From assembly GCF_000154725.1 (NCBI RefSeq), contig NZ_DS544873.1, positions 3,819,339 through 3,883,338 on the forward strand: a DNA stretch of 64,000 bases, in the 5' to 3' direction. A model generated the notes under the pieces. That model had not been told where the DNA came from, did not search any database, and saw only the letters and a list, made by a program, of their open reading frames with translations. This document shows positions 41,465 through 51,710 of the stretch, one piece after another. This DNA is from Kordia algicida OT-1 (GTDB lineage: Bacteria > Bacteroidota > Bacteroidia > Flavobacteriales > Flavobacteriaceae). Made by a program: the position numbers and the translations under genes. Every line of letters starts with the position of its first letter. Position 1 is the first letter of the stretch.

Positions 41465-42583
41465 ATGAATATATTATTTTTTATATCGCATCAGCCAAAT
41501 CCACGATTTGTAAAGCAAATTAACTTTTTGGCAAAAAAGCACAAGGTAAGTTTGGTGTACTTTCACAGAACAACGCTAGCTACGTTAGATGATTCAATCG
41601 ATAAAAGTGTTATACGTCACAACTTAGGCGGCGTCCCAAATGCATCGCAACCTTTGAAGCGAATTTGGGTATACATCAAAGCCATCAAACAGATTAGAAA
41701 AGTCATCAAAGATTCAAAATTTGATGTCGCTTTGGTAAACAATATTGATGTCATCATTTTATATTTAATGGCGAGTTTTAAATTTGGAAAGAAAAACAAC
41801 AAGCCAAAATTAGCCATCGAAATTTCAGATTTACGCGAATTTGTCTTCAACGATAGTTTTGTGAGCAAACGCATGCGATCGCTAGAAAAATATCTCTACA
41901 AAAAGCATATTGACAAGCTCATTGTTACTTCTAAAAAGTATTATACATATCATTTTGAGAAATTTTTTAAGAAAGATGTATTCATTTTAGAAAATAAAAT
42001 GCTTTCGGTAGCACAAAAAAATGATCCAAATATTCAGAAAAAGCAAGGAGGAAAAACGATCATCGGTATTGTTGGTTTACTGTTGCGTAAAGATGAATAT
42101 GTGAAGTTATTTGAAACTTACAAAGATCATCCTGAAGTAGACATTCATATTCATGGAAAAGGACATTATCAGCATATTGTGGAAGAATACGCAGCAAAAT
42201 ATAAAAACATTACGTATTTCGGACCGTACAATACGTTTACAGATGCACAACGCATTTACAATTCTATTGATATTATCTATTTGGTATACGATATCGATCA
42301 GGTTTCACTGAACAACCGATTGGCATTGCCAAACAAATTATACGAGTGTATGTATTACAAAGTGCCGCTAATTTGTAGTAAAGAAACGTATCTTGAAGAA
42401 ATTGTAATGGAATTAGGTATTGGCGTTTCTGTAAACTACAAAGAAACAAATGCTTTGGAAGATGCAGTGCGCTATTTATCATTAAATTCTGACCGTTTAC
42501 AAAATAATTTTTCTTCATTACCTCAAAATATGTATTTTGGAGATCAAGACTATGAAGAATTAGAATCTTTCTTAATCAACTAA
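41465..42583 (+). CDS. glycosyltransferase (GT4-like)
   Basis: 372 residues, GT-B. N-terminal half MNILFFISHQPNPRFVKQI; C-terminal half GIVGLLLRKDEYVKLFETY, FGPYNTFTDAQRIYNSIDI and LPNKLYECMYYKVPLICS, the donor site of GT4-type enzymes. Cytosolic, acting on lipid-linked intermediates; sugar unknown. The stop is directly followed by the start of the next gene (0 nt). Confidence 0.82.
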   Translation: MNILFFISHQPNPRFVKQINFLAKKHKVSLVYFHRTTLATLDDSIDKSVIRHNLGGVPNASQPLKRIWVYIKAIKQIRKVIKDSKFDVALVNNIDVIILYLMASFKFGKKNNKPKLAIEISDLREFVFNDSFVSKRMRSLEKYLYKKHIDKLIVTSKKYYTYHFEKFFKKDVFILENKMLSVAQKNDPNIQKKQGGKTIIGIVGLLLRKDEYVKLFETYKDHPEVDIHIHGKGHYQHIVEEYAAKYKNITYFGPYNTFTDAQRIYNSIDIIYLVYDIDQVSLNNRLALPNKLYECMYYKVPLICSKETYLEEIVMELGIGVSVNYKETNALEDAVRYLSLNSDRLQNNFSSLPQNMYFGDQDYEELESFLIN

Positions 42584-43816
42584 ATGCAACTAAAAACGTA
42601 CGCAACCCAATTTCTTCAAAAAAACAATATTGATTTTGTTTTTATACTGCTTTTAGGTGTTGTCGCCACATTTACGCTCGATAAAATCAATCCGATATTT
42701 ATCTTTTCATTGATGATTGTACAAGGATTTGTACTCTTTCGACCTGATGAAAAAGTAAACTTTAAAACCAACACCTATTTTTGGTTGTTAATGGCTTTAT
42801 ATGGTTTGAATATTGTGGGAATGCTGTATACAGATAACTATTCTAAAGGATTTAACACCATTACACGACAAATCAGTTTTGTATTGTTTCCGTTGTTTTA
42901 CTCGGTATATCGTGTAAAAAACATCGGATTATTGCTCAAATTCTACGTCATTGCTGTATTTGGGTTTATTCTCGCTTTTGAATTGCATACACTCTATCGT
43001 TTCTTTTACAAAAGTGACATTTTTCCGCTCGATTTAGAATTGTTTTTCTCATACAGATACACAGGTGCAGAGTTAACCAAACTCTTTGAAATGCACAATG
43101 CATACTTTGGAATGTACATCATGTTTTCGCATGTTATCATTCTAGATTATTTGAGTCGTACTAAAAAATATTACGCCATTATTTTGTTATTGTTGCTCAT
43201 TGCTTTTCAATCGTTGTTTTTGTTGCAAATGGTCGCAAAAACGGCAATCATTCTCAATGCATTGCTTATTTTATGTTCGTTGGCATACATTCTTATCAAA
43301 AGAAAGCTATTTGCAATCTTAGCATTTTCAGTAGTATTATTAGTGGCTTCAGGATGGTTTGCAAGTCAACATTTAAACCTGTCAGTCAGTAGAATTACGG
43401 ATAGAATGATGGAATTACAAAAAGGAGACGGATCGCAAGAAGAAACTCGAGCACGTATGTGGAGTGCTGCCATTCCTGTCATCAAGGAAAATTACCTCAT
43501 CGGTACAGGAACCGGCGATGTTAAAAAAGCCTTGCATGCCGAATTTGGAAAACAAAACATCAGCATTCGTAGCAATGTGCACAATCAATATTTAGATTAT
43601 TTAATGCGATTCGGAATTATCGGTTTGGGACTATTTCTAGCCGTTTTTGCGTATTCGCTCATTCACGCAATCAAAACAAATAATTATATTTACTTTTGCT
43701 TCACCATCATCATAATGGTCTGTTGTTTTACAGAAAACATATTGAGCAGGCAATGGGGAATTACCTTCTTTGCAACTTTCAATTATTTGCTATACTATCA
43801 ATACCAAAAAAAATAA
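42584..43816 (+). CDS. O-antigen ligase/polymerase family protein
   Basis: 410 residues, about 11 membrane helices. A large periplasmic loop carries RARMWSAAIPVIKENYLIGTG and SNVHNQYLDYLMRFGIIGLG, the Wzy_C/WaaL signature (HNxYLDxL). It either joins O-polysaccharide to lipid A core or polymerises repeat units. It is the first of three consecutive Wzy/ligase-like genes, and its HNQYLD motif makes ligase the more likely job. It directly abuts both neighbours. Confidence 0.82.
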   Translation: MQLKTYATQFLQKNNIDFVFILLLGVVATFTLDKINPIFIFSLMIVQGFVLFRPDEKVNFKTNTYFWLLMALYGLNIVGMLYTDNYSKGFNTITRQISFVLFPLFYSVYRVKNIGLLLKFYVIAVFGFILAFELHTLYRFFYKSDIFPLDLELFFSYRYTGAELTKLFEMHNAYFGMYIMFSHVIILDYLSRTKKYYAIILLLLLIAFQSLFLLQMVAKTAIILNALLILCSLAYILIKRKLFAILAFSVVLLVASGWFASQHLNLSVSRITDRMMELQKGDGSQEETRARMWSAAIPVIKENYLIGTGTGDVKKALHAEFGKQNISIRSNVHNQYLDYLMRFGIIGLGLFLAVFAYSLIHAIKTNNYIYFCFTIIIMVCCFTENILSRQWGITFFATFNYLLYYQYQKK

Positions 43817-45172
43817 ATGGCGATTACATACGTACTCATATTTGTTTTGCTGTTTCATATCATTCTATTTAGAAAGATGATCTTTCGGTGGAATACAATA
43901 AGCATCTTTTTTATTGCTACATGCATCTTTTCGATTATTGGAATTTTAATGTTTCCTTTTATGCGAATGTACGCAGGTAGAACCTTTTGGACGTTTCAAT
44001 TAGAGCTTATTACGGATGCAGACGTTGTGAAAACACAATTGCTTGCCGTTGGCGGATTAATGCTAGTGCTATATTCCTATGTTTTTGGAATGTTATTAAT
44101 GTATAAACGTGTAGAATGTATCGATCATTTCAGAATAAAAACGCCCATAAAAAACAACCTGAGTAATGTAAACTTTTACTTTATGCTCATTGGTATATTT
44201 GGTTTTCTGTTCATTTACTTATTGATAAAACGAGATGTCTTACTCACGGGATTATTTGACGGACTCATTGGGCGACAACCTGTTGCATTGCTAGAATCAC
44301 GCCGTGGAATTACCTCCAATTATTTATACGTAGTCATTACGTATAACTTACTGCCATTTTTAACCATAGTAGCGTTATTCTTAATGATGAAAAAGAAAAC
44401 ATTGATGAGTAGATTGCTATTCATCGGATTGTTTTTAGTATCGTTTTTACTCATCTTGCTATTATTTCAAAAGCGTCCGTTAATTCTATTCTTATTATCG
44501 TTAACGGTAGCTGCATTTGTATTCAAAAAATACATTAATATCAAGGAAAAGCGCATTCGAACAAAAAAAGAAAAAAGAAAAGCACGTCGCCGAACTATCC
44601 TTGTTTTAGCTTCCTTATTCTCAATACTATTACTGCTATATTATTCGGCTACGACATACAGGTTTGACAATATTTTTGAAGGACTTTTTACACTGACAGA
44701 AATTGTACTAACACGTGTATTTGGTCGTTTGGCAATTCCTGCGTTTTGTTATGTACATTACTTTCCTGCGGTAGAAGATCATTATGCGCTGACCAACATC
44801 GGAATGTTTAGTAAAATATTTGGGTATGAATTATATCCTGACAGTAAAGTTCTTTTTAATCATTTTACTAGAAACAAAAAAGAAGGTTCATTAGCCATTA
44901 ATAGTATCATAGATTTTTATGGTGCATTTGGTTACTACGGATTCTTTACAGGAAACTTCATCTTAGGATTATTGCTAAGCGCTTTAGATGCATTTTTAAA
45001 CAGACTTGAAAAAAACAACATTAACATCATCTTTATCATTTTCTGTTTTGTATTTGCGTACTACTTATCACAAGCAAGTTTGGCAAGATCGCTACTTGGA
45101 TATGGTTTCTTCTTCTTCATGGTTGCATGGATGTTTTTGCAAAAAAACTTTAAAATAAAAATGCGTCCATGA
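43817..45172 (+). CDS. oligosaccharide repeat-unit polymerase (Wzy-like)
   Basis: 451 residues, about 12 membrane helices. Contains LLFQKRPLILFLLSLTVAAF followed by a basic stretch (KRIRTKKEKRKARRR), then a loop with EIVLTRVFGRLAIPAFCYVHYFP and SIIDFYGAFGYYGFFTGNFILG, as in O-antigen polymerases of the OAG_polymer/EpsG kind. It would join flipped repeat units in the periplasm. The stop overlaps the next start by 4 nt (ATGA). Confidence 0.72.
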   Translation: MAITYVLIFVLLFHIILFRKMIFRWNTISIFFIATCIFSIIGILMFPFMRMYAGRTFWTFQLELITDADVVKTQLLAVGGLMLVLYSYVFGMLLMYKRVECIDHFRIKTPIKNNLSNVNFYFMLIGIFGFLFIYLLIKRDVLLTGLFDGLIGRQPVALLESRRGITSNYLYVVITYNLLPFLTIVALFLMMKKKTLMSRLLFIGLFLVSFLLILLLFQKRPLILFLLSLTVAAFVFKKYINIKEKRIRTKKEKRKARRRTILVLASLFSILLLLYYSATTYRFDNIFEGLFTLTEIVLTRVFGRLAIPAFCYVHYFPAVEDHYALTNIGMFSKIFGYELYPDSKVLFNHFTRNKKEGSLAINSIIDFYGAFGYYGFFTGNFILGLLLSALDAFLNRLEKNNINIIFIIFCFVFAYYLSQASLARSLLGYGFFFFMVAWMFLQKNFKIKMRP

Positions 45173-46356
45173 ATTTTATTAAAAAAAACATAGATACAAT
45201 TGTAATTGTTTTTTTAATGGGATTTCTCATTAGTGACTTTGTGACGAGTCTTGTGTTCAAATTAGCTCCAAAATCATTTTACCGATACTCTGGCATGCTC
45301 AAATTACTGTTTGAAGCTATTATGGTGGGAATGATTATAGTACATTTCAAAAAACCATTCCGAACCTTTTGGTTTATTGTCGCATTTACCATATCATTCA
45401 TCATCAGTCAGTTTTTGCTACAAGAATCAGGATATGATTTTATGACACAACTATCTAGCGGAAACATCTATTTTTTTAACAGATACATGTATGTGCTCAT
45501 ATTCATACTCTTTGTAAAAACAGTACCGTTACAAAAAGAAACGTATGAAAAAATATACCGCTATTTTGAATATTTCCTATACATAAATACCATTGCGCTA
45601 CTTGTAGGATACATCTTTCATGTTGAAGTATTTCGTTCGTATGAATATACCACGCGATTTGGCGTATCAGGCTTTTTCTCAAAACCAGGAGAAGCTAGTT
45701 ATATGTATATGATAGCGATCATCGTTAACTATTACCTTTGGATTTCTAAAAATACCAAAACATATCTTTTCAAACTGCTATTCTTCATTGCATGTTCGTT
45801 GTGTTTAGGACAAAAGAAAATGATGCTATTCTTATTATTGCTCAGCATTATACACTTGGTACATTATAACCGATTCAAAAAAATATTCCGCATACTATTA
45901 CCTTTAGGATTTATAGTTTTTCTATTCTTTAAAGATGCTATCATACGAGCTTTGCTAAGCAGATCGCCATTTTGGACCATGATTTATGAAGAAAGCGGAT
46001 TGGTTTCTACAATCTTCTCGTATAGAGATCAATTACTCTTAAAAGCAATAGACTATATTGATGAAAATTGGTCATTTCTCAACTACATATTTGGCGGATT
46101 GGATTTCGATAAATACAAAGTAGAATTTGAATTCATTGATCTATACATTTTCTTAGGATTTGCAGGAATTGTATACTATCTCTACGTGGTTTCAAGCTAT
46201 CTAAATGGTGGAAACTTCTTAAAGCGAAACTTAATCATTATAGCCTTTATTACAAGTTTAATTTCAGGTGGATTAATTCTAAATGTCACCGCAGCTATAC
46301 TTCTTTATGTTGTAGCGAAATACATAATGTTGCCAAAAAATGGTGCACAAGTCTGA
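45169..46356 (+). CDS. polytopic membrane protein, polymerase-like
   Basis: 395 residues, about 10 membrane helices. It has a Wzy-like shape: short loops in the first half, GVSGFFSKPGEASYMYMIAII in the middle, LGQKKMMLFLLLLSI, then a larger loop SYRDQLLLKAIDYIDENWSFLNYIFGG before the last helices. O-antigen polymerases vary greatly, so the call rests on topology and position. It overlaps the previous gene by 4 nt. Function among the three neighbours is unclear. Confidence 0.6.
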   Translation: MNFIKKNIDTIVIVFLMGFLISDFVTSLVFKLAPKSFYRYSGMLKLLFEAIMVGMIIVHFKKPFRTFWFIVAFTISFIISQFLLQESGYDFMTQLSSGNIYFFNRYMYVLIFILFVKTVPLQKETYEKIYRYFEYFLYINTIALLVGYIFHVEVFRSYEYTTRFGVSGFFSKPGEASYMYMIAIIVNYYLWISKNTKTYLFKLLFFIACSLCLGQKKMMLFLLLLSIIHLVHYNRFKKIFRILLPLGFIVFLFFKDAIIRALLSRSPFWTMIYEESGLVSTIFSYRDQLLLKAIDYIDENWSFLNYIFGGLDFDKYKVEFEFIDLYIFLGFAGIVYYLYVVSSYLNGGNFLKRNLIIIAFITSLISGGLILNVTAAILLYVVAKYIMLPKNGAQV

Positions 46357-46429
46357 TAATTACTAAATTTGTTGGCTTTGTGTTGAATTAAAAGTAAGTT
46401 TGCACAAATTTTGTAAAATCAGAAAACAG

Positions 46430-48544
46430 ATGAAACAAATATTACAGTCTTTTAAAACTGGAGTCACCGAATTAGCAGAATTGCCATCTCCACGTGTCAA
46501 AGGTGGACAAGTACTTATTCAAACAACAAGAAGCCTTGTTTCACTTGGAACAGAACGTATGTTGGTTGAATTTGGAAAAGCTTCTTTAATCCAAAAAGCT
46601 AGACAACAACCAGACAAGGTAAAAATGGTGTTGGATAAAATAAAGACTGAAGGGTTGATGCCAACCATAGAAACGGTTTTCAACAAACTAGAACAACCAC
46701 TTCCATTAGGATATTGTAACGTAGGGAAAGTTGTTGCTGTTGGAAAAGGTGTGACCGATTTTAAAGTTGGCGATCGTGTAGCGTCAAACGGACAACATGC
46801 GGAGTTTGTTTCTGTACCACAAAACTTAGTCGCGCACATTCCAGATAATATCTCAGATGAAGAAGCGGCGTTTACTGTAATTGGTTCTATCGGATTGCAA
46901 GGAATTCGTTTGGTCAATCCAACGATGGGAGAAACAATCGTTGTCATTGGTTTAGGACTTATTGGACTTTTAACAGCAGAAATGCTTGTTGCCAACGGTT
47001 GTACGGTAATTGGATACGATTTAGACGATAAAAAAGTTGAAATCGCCAAAGAAAAAGGAATCATTGCGTTCAATCCGTTAAAAGGAAATGATCCTGTAAA
47101 ATTTGTATTAAATCAAACCAACAATATTGGAGCAGATGGTGTCGTAATTACAGCTTCTGCCAAAACCAACGATATCATTTCGCAAGCGGCGCAAATGAGT
47201 AGAAAACGTGGAAGAATCACGCTAGTTGGAGTCATCGGATTAAACATTTCTAGAGCAGAGTTCTACGAAAAAGAACTCACATTTCAAGTATCATGTTCCT
47301 ACGGACCAGGAAGATATGACGATGATTACGAATTCAAAGGAATCGATTATCCATTACCATTTGTACGTTGGACAGAAAAGCGAAATTTTGAAACGGTTTT
47401 ACAACTCATCTCTACAGGAAAACTAGAAGTACAAAGTCTAATCTCAGAAGTTGTTCCTTTAGAAGAATACGACAAAATATACGGAGACATCGGAAACTCA
47501 AAATCCATTGCTTCCATCATAAAATACAGTGAAGATACTAAGCCTGAAAATACCATTGTAGTCAACAAAAAAGACTTGCAACCAGCCAAAGGAATCATCG
47601 GATTGGTTGGCGCAGGAAACTTCACAAAAATGACCTTATTGCCAGCTTTGAAAGGTTCAGATGCGCAAATAAAACACATCGTATCTTCAGGTGGCGTTAA
47701 CGGAACTGCACTTGCACAAAAACACAACATTGCACAAAGTACTACAGATTATGATTTAGTATTAGATGACAAAGATGTAGACTTAGTAATGATAACAACG
47801 CGTCACAACTTGCACGCAAATATGGTAACCAAAGCTTTAGACAAAGGAAAACACGTCTTTGTAGAAAAACCATTGGCATTAAACCATGAAGAATTAGAAG
47901 CCATTGAAGCAAGTTACCAAAAAAGTAACGGAACATTAATGATTGGTTTCAATCGCCGTTTCTCTCCGCATACGCAAAAAATAAAATCGTTGGTTGGAGA
48001 CGCACCCATGAATGTCATTGCAACGATGAATGCTGGCGCAATTCCACCAGAAGTTTGGGTACACGATATGGAAGTTGGTGGTGGAAGAATCATCGGTGAA
48101 GCATGTCACTACTTAGATTTAATTGTATACCTTACAGGAAGCAAAATCAAATCGGTTTGTATGAATGCTTTAGGAGAAAATCCAGCAGAAAATACCGATA
48201 ATGCTTCTATCTTGGTAAAGCTCGAAAATGGCTCTACAGGAGTTGTCAATTACTTTGCAAACGGTTCAAAATCGTATGCAAAAGAACGTTTAGAAGTCTT
48301 CTCACAAGAGAAAACGCTTATCATGGATAACTTTATCAAAACTACAGGTTACGGCACCAAAGGCTTTTCAAAACTAAAAACAAAACTAGACAAAGGACAC
48401 AAAGCACAATTTGGTGCTATCGTCAACAAAATAAAAGAAGGTGACATTGCTTTAATTCCTTATGACGAATTAATCAACGTAACCAAAGCAAGTTTTGCAG
48501 CAATACAGAGTTTAAAAGAAGGGAAGTGGATTGATATCGAATAG
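46430..48544 (+). CDS. bi-domain oxidoreductase (zinc-type alcohol dehydrogenase plus Gfo/Idh/MocA)
   Basis: 704 residues from ATG 46430; a TTG at 46400 would add 10. Residues 1-370 are an MDR alcohol-dehydrogenase domain (LGYCNVGKVVAVGKGV, VIGLGLIGLLTAEML for NAD, DGVVITASAKTND). Residues about 388-704 are a Gfo/Idh/MocA oxidoreductase (GLVGAGNFTKMTLLPAL, VFVEKPLALN, GEACHYLDLIVYLTG). The EKP and H..D residues are typical of the active second domain. This fusion is common in Bacteroidota surface-polysaccharide loci, often beside a heparinase-like gene as here (41-nt gap). It likely makes or modifies a keto or deoxy sugar nucleotide. Confidence 0.85.
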   Translation: MKQILQSFKTGVTELAELPSPRVKGGQVLIQTTRSLVSLGTERMLVEFGKASLIQKARQQPDKVKMVLDKIKTEGLMPTIETVFNKLEQPLPLGYCNVGKVVAVGKGVTDFKVGDRVASNGQHAEFVSVPQNLVAHIPDNISDEEAAFTVIGSIGLQGIRLVNPTMGETIVVIGLGLIGLLTAEMLVANGCTVIGYDLDDKKVEIAKEKGIIAFNPLKGNDPVKFVLNQTNNIGADGVVITASAKTNDIISQAAQMSRKRGRITLVGVIGLNISRAEFYEKELTFQVSCSYGPGRYDDDYEFKGIDYPLPFVRWTEKRNFETVLQLISTGKLEVQSLISEVVPLEEYDKIYGDIGNSKSIASIIKYSEDTKPENTIVVNKKDLQPAKGIIGLVGAGNFTKMTLLPALKGSDAQIKHIVSSGGVNGTALAQKHNIAQSTTDYDLVLDDKDVDLVMITTRHNLHANMVTKALDKGKHVFVEKPLALNHEELEAIEASYQKSNGTLMIGFNRRFSPHTQKIKSLVGDAPMNVIATMNAGAIPPEVWVHDMEVGGGRIIGEACHYLDLIVYLTGSKIKSVCMNALGENPAENTDNASILVKLENGSTGVVNYFANGSKSYAKERLEVFSQEKTLIMDNFIKTTGYGTKGFSKLKTKLDKGHKAQFGAIVNKIKEGDIALIPYDELINVTKASFAAIQSLKEGKWIDIE

Positions 48545-48584
48545 ATAATCACACAATTTACGTTCAAAAATAAAAGTATAAATC

Positions 48585-50465
48585 ATGATTCAAAAAATAA
48601 AAAGGATAGCCAATCTTATCTCAAACATGGGTTTGCGCTATCTTTTTTTTAGAATCTTCTATACGATAAAAACAAAACTTGGTTGGCAAAAAAAAGCATT
48701 TCCAACACAACCAACATCTTCAAAATACACTAGCTTAGAAAACTGGAGAAACGACTTACCAGCATTTTTCTTTTACGGAAAAAACATTCCCAACTTACCT
48801 AAAGAAAAAGATGAAAACCTAGCCGAAACGCATCAAGAAATCCAAAAGGGAATCTTTACGTTTTTCAACAAAACAAAAATAAAACTCGGAACCGAATACA
48901 ATTGGATGGTAAATCCATCTACAGAATATCGCTACAACATTAAAAAACATTGGTCGGAAGTAAAAGATTTGTCCAAAGAAGCTGGCGATATCAAATATGT
49001 ATGGGAAAAAGCACGTTTTTCATTCCTATATGACATAATTCGGTATGACTATCATTTTGAAGATGACCAATCAGCATTTGTTTTCAGTGAAATAGAAGAC
49101 TTTATCACAAAAAACCCTATCAATCAAGGACCAAACTACAAATGCAGTCAGGAAATAAGTTTGCGTGTGATGAATTGGACATTCGCACTCTACTATTACA
49201 AAGATTCTGAACATTTAACAGAAGCATTATTTCAAAAAATAATGCACAATATCTATTGGCAAATTCACCACGTATATCACAACATTCACTTTTCGCGAAT
49301 TACCGTGCGTAACAACCATGCCATTACAGAAACCTTAATGTTATACCTTTCGGAGAAACTCTTTCCGTTCTTTCCAAACGTAGATGAATGGAGCAAAAAA
49401 GGGAAAAAATGGTTTGAACAGGAAATTGCCTATCAAATCTATGAAGATGGAACTTTCTTGCAATTCTCAATGAACTATCACAGAGTTGTCATTCAATTGC
49501 TAACTTGGGGAATTCAACTAGCAAAATTACACAATGAAGAATTTGATAACGTTGTTTACGATCGTGCTCAAAAATCACTTGATTTTCTAGATGTATGTTC
49601 AGATCCTGTCACTGGAAAACTACCAAACTACGGTTCCAATGATGGTGCATTATTCTTCAAACTTACCAATGACGATTACCGAGTATACACATCACAATTA
49701 GACGATTTACGCGCTGTATTACACGGTTACACACATCACAACTCAAAAAGTGCGCTTTGGTACGGAATTCAACCAACAATAAAGTCTCAACCAGCTTTGC
49801 CAGCAATAAATACCTTTGAAAAAAGTGGTTATTACATTTCGCAAGATGGAAACACAAAAACCTTTATTCGTTGTGGTGCGTACAAAGACAGACCTTTTCA
49901 GTCAGATAACCTACACTTAGATATTTGGGCAAACGGAATCAACTATTTACGAGACACAGGTTCCTACAAATACAACGCAGGATTGGACACTGTCAACTAT
50001 TTCAATGGTGCAGAAGGTCACAATACGGTAAGTATAGCCAAAGCCGATCAAATGCAAAAAGGAGGACGATTTATTTGGTATTACTGGATAAACAAAGCCA
50101 AAGCGAGTCTAAAAAAAGAAAATAACTCTTTTACTTTTGAAGGAACAATCAATGCTTTCAAACAACTCGGAAGCAACATACAACACACGCGAAACGTAAC
50201 AAAACCTGTAGGAGAAAATACGTGGCAAGTTACCGATCATATCAAAAACAAAGGAAACAGGAAAATCTACCAATATTGGCACTTACATCCCGATCATTTA
50301 GATGCCATTGAAATCATTACAAAAGATGAAGACGGCAACCAAATTGAACCGTTGACCGAAGAAAAATGGTTTTCTGGATATTATGGTGTAAAAGAAAAGG
50401 CAATAAGACTTACATTTGCAAGTGAAAAAAATGTGTTTAACACTACAATACGTATCAAACAATAG
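48585..50465 (+). CDS. heparinase II/III-family protein, copy 2
   Basis: 626 residues, no signal peptide. Helical N-terminal half with RVMNWTFALYYYKDSEHL and VRNNHAITETLMLYLSEKLFP, then the beta domain with FIRCGAYKDRPFQSDNLHLDIW and YLRDTGSYKYN. The usual GHGHxD motif is altered to QSDNLHLD, so catalysis may differ from copy 1. It sits between the bi-domain oxidoreductase gene and the GT4 gene (0-nt gap to the next start). In such loci the protein may act on, or take part in making, a uronate-containing glycan. Role not settled. Confidence 0.78.
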   Translation: MIQKIKRIANLISNMGLRYLFFRIFYTIKTKLGWQKKAFPTQPTSSKYTSLENWRNDLPAFFFYGKNIPNLPKEKDENLAETHQEIQKGIFTFFNKTKIKLGTEYNWMVNPSTEYRYNIKKHWSEVKDLSKEAGDIKYVWEKARFSFLYDIIRYDYHFEDDQSAFVFSEIEDFITKNPINQGPNYKCSQEISLRVMNWTFALYYYKDSEHLTEALFQKIMHNIYWQIHHVYHNIHFSRITVRNNHAITETLMLYLSEKLFPFFPNVDEWSKKGKKWFEQEIAYQIYEDGTFLQFSMNYHRVVIQLLTWGIQLAKLHNEEFDNVVYDRAQKSLDFLDVCSDPVTGKLPNYGSNDGALFFKLTNDDYRVYTSQLDDLRAVLHGYTHHNSKSALWYGIQPTIKSQPALPAINTFEKSGYYISQDGNTKTFIRCGAYKDRPFQSDNLHLDIWANGINYLRDTGSYKYNAGLDTVNYFNGAEGHNTVSIAKADQMQKGGRFIWYYWINKAKASLKKENNSFTFEGTINAFKQLGSNIQHTRNVTKPVGENTWQVTDHIKNKGNRKIYQYWHLHPDHLDAIEIITKDEDGNQIEPLTEEKWFSGYYGVKEKAIRLTFASEKNVFNTTIRIKQ

Positions 50466-51710
50466 ATGAGAATATTACTAATTCATCAGTATTTCTTAGA
50501 AAAAGGAGATGGCGGCGGATCGCGTTTTAACGAAATGACGCAAGTATGGGCAAATCAAGGACATGATATTACTGTGCTCGCAGGAATGGTGCATTATACC
50601 ACAGGAAAAAAAGCAGCTCGTTACAAAGGAAAATTTACCTACAAAGACGCACAATTCTACGACAAAGTAGATGTGTTGCGTTGTCACGTATCTGAAAGTT
50701 ACAATGTAAGTTTTATAGGAAGACTTTGGGCATATTTCTCATTTGTATTTTCAAGCATTTACGCAGGATTATTCAAAACAAAAGGAAAATACGATGTCAT
50801 TGTCGTAACATCGCCACCATTATTCGTAGGAATTACAGCGTATATCTTATCAAAACTAAAACGCGTCCCATTTGTCTTTGAAATTCGAGATTTGTGGCCA
50901 GAATCAGCGATAGATACAGGTGTTTTAAAAAGTGGAATCATCATCAAATTTGCATATTGGTTTGAAAAATTCATCTACAAAAGAGCAAAACTCATCAACG
51001 TACTGACGCCAGCGTTTAGAGACAAACTCATCAATGAAAAAAACATACCTGCAGAAAAAGTAATCTTCATTCCAAATGCAGCCGATTTTACCTTGGCGGA
51101 AAAAATTCAGGAAGACTTTGATGCAGCAGCTTTCAAAAAAGAATTAGGTTTAAGTGATAAATTTGTTATTACGTATGTTGGCGCACATGGCGTTGCCAAT
51201 CACTTAATTCAGTTGGTAGAAGCTGCAGAAAAATTAACAGACACCAACATTGTATTTCAACTCATTGGTGCAGGAATGCGCAAAGAAGCATTAATAGAAG
51301 AAGCCAAAAAGCGAAACTTAAACAATATAATTTTCAGAGATCCAGTATCCAAACAAGAAGTATTCAAATACATTCTTGCGTCTGATGTTGGCGCTTCGGT
51401 ACTAAAAAAAGTAGATACCTTTAAAACAATTTACTCCAACAAAACGTTTGATTACATGTCGTGCAAGCGTCCAATCCTATTGGCAATTGATGGAGTTTCA
51501 CGAGAATTGGTCAATGATGCACAATGTGGAGTATATGTAGAGCCAGAAAACATTGACGACATTGTACGAGGAGCAAAAGAACTCGCCAACAAAAGTGCTG
51601 AGGAAATCACGCAAATGGGCGAAGATGGTTATGCGTTTGCAAAAGCACATTTTGACAGAGACAAACTAGCAAAAGAATACACAAACAAAATTCAAGGAAT
51701 ACTCAACTAA
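50466..51710 (+). CDS. glycosyltransferase, GT4 (WbuB-like)
   Basis: 414 residues. MRILLIHQYFLEKGDGGGSRF and VTSPPLFVGITAYIL, then FVFEIRDLWPESAID, the signature of the WbuB/fucosaminyltransferase branch. The C-terminal donor site has YVGAHGVANHL, SNKTFDYMSCKRPILLAI. It usually transfers the second sugar to a lipid-linked N-acetylated first sugar. The stop overlaps the start of the PglC-like gene by one base. Confidence 0.87.
   Translation: MRILLIHQYFLEKGDGGGSRFNEMTQVWANQGHDITVLAGMVHYTTGKKAARYKGKFTYKDAQFYDKVDVLRCHVSESYNVSFIGRLWAYFSFVFSSIYAGLFKTKGKYDVIVVTSPPLFVGITAYILSKLKRVPFVFEIRDLWPESAIDTGVLKSGIIIKFAYWFEKFIYKRAKLINVLTPAFRDKLINEKNIPAEKVIFIPNAADFTLAEKIQEDFDAAAFKKELGLSDKFVITYVGAHGVANHLIQLVEAAEKLTDTNIVFQLIGAGMRKEALIEEAKKRNLNNIIFRDPVSKQEVFKYILASDVGASVLKKVDTFKTIYSNKTFDYMSCKRPILLAIDGVSRELVNDAQCGVYVEPENIDDIVRGAKELANKSAEEITQMGEDGYAFAKAHFDRDKLAKEYTNKIQGILN

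Noticed and set aside
46519-47730. Antisense ORFs of 184 and 127 codons inside the bi-domain oxidoreductase gene
   Set aside because: Shadows of a well-supported gene; no family-like motifs.
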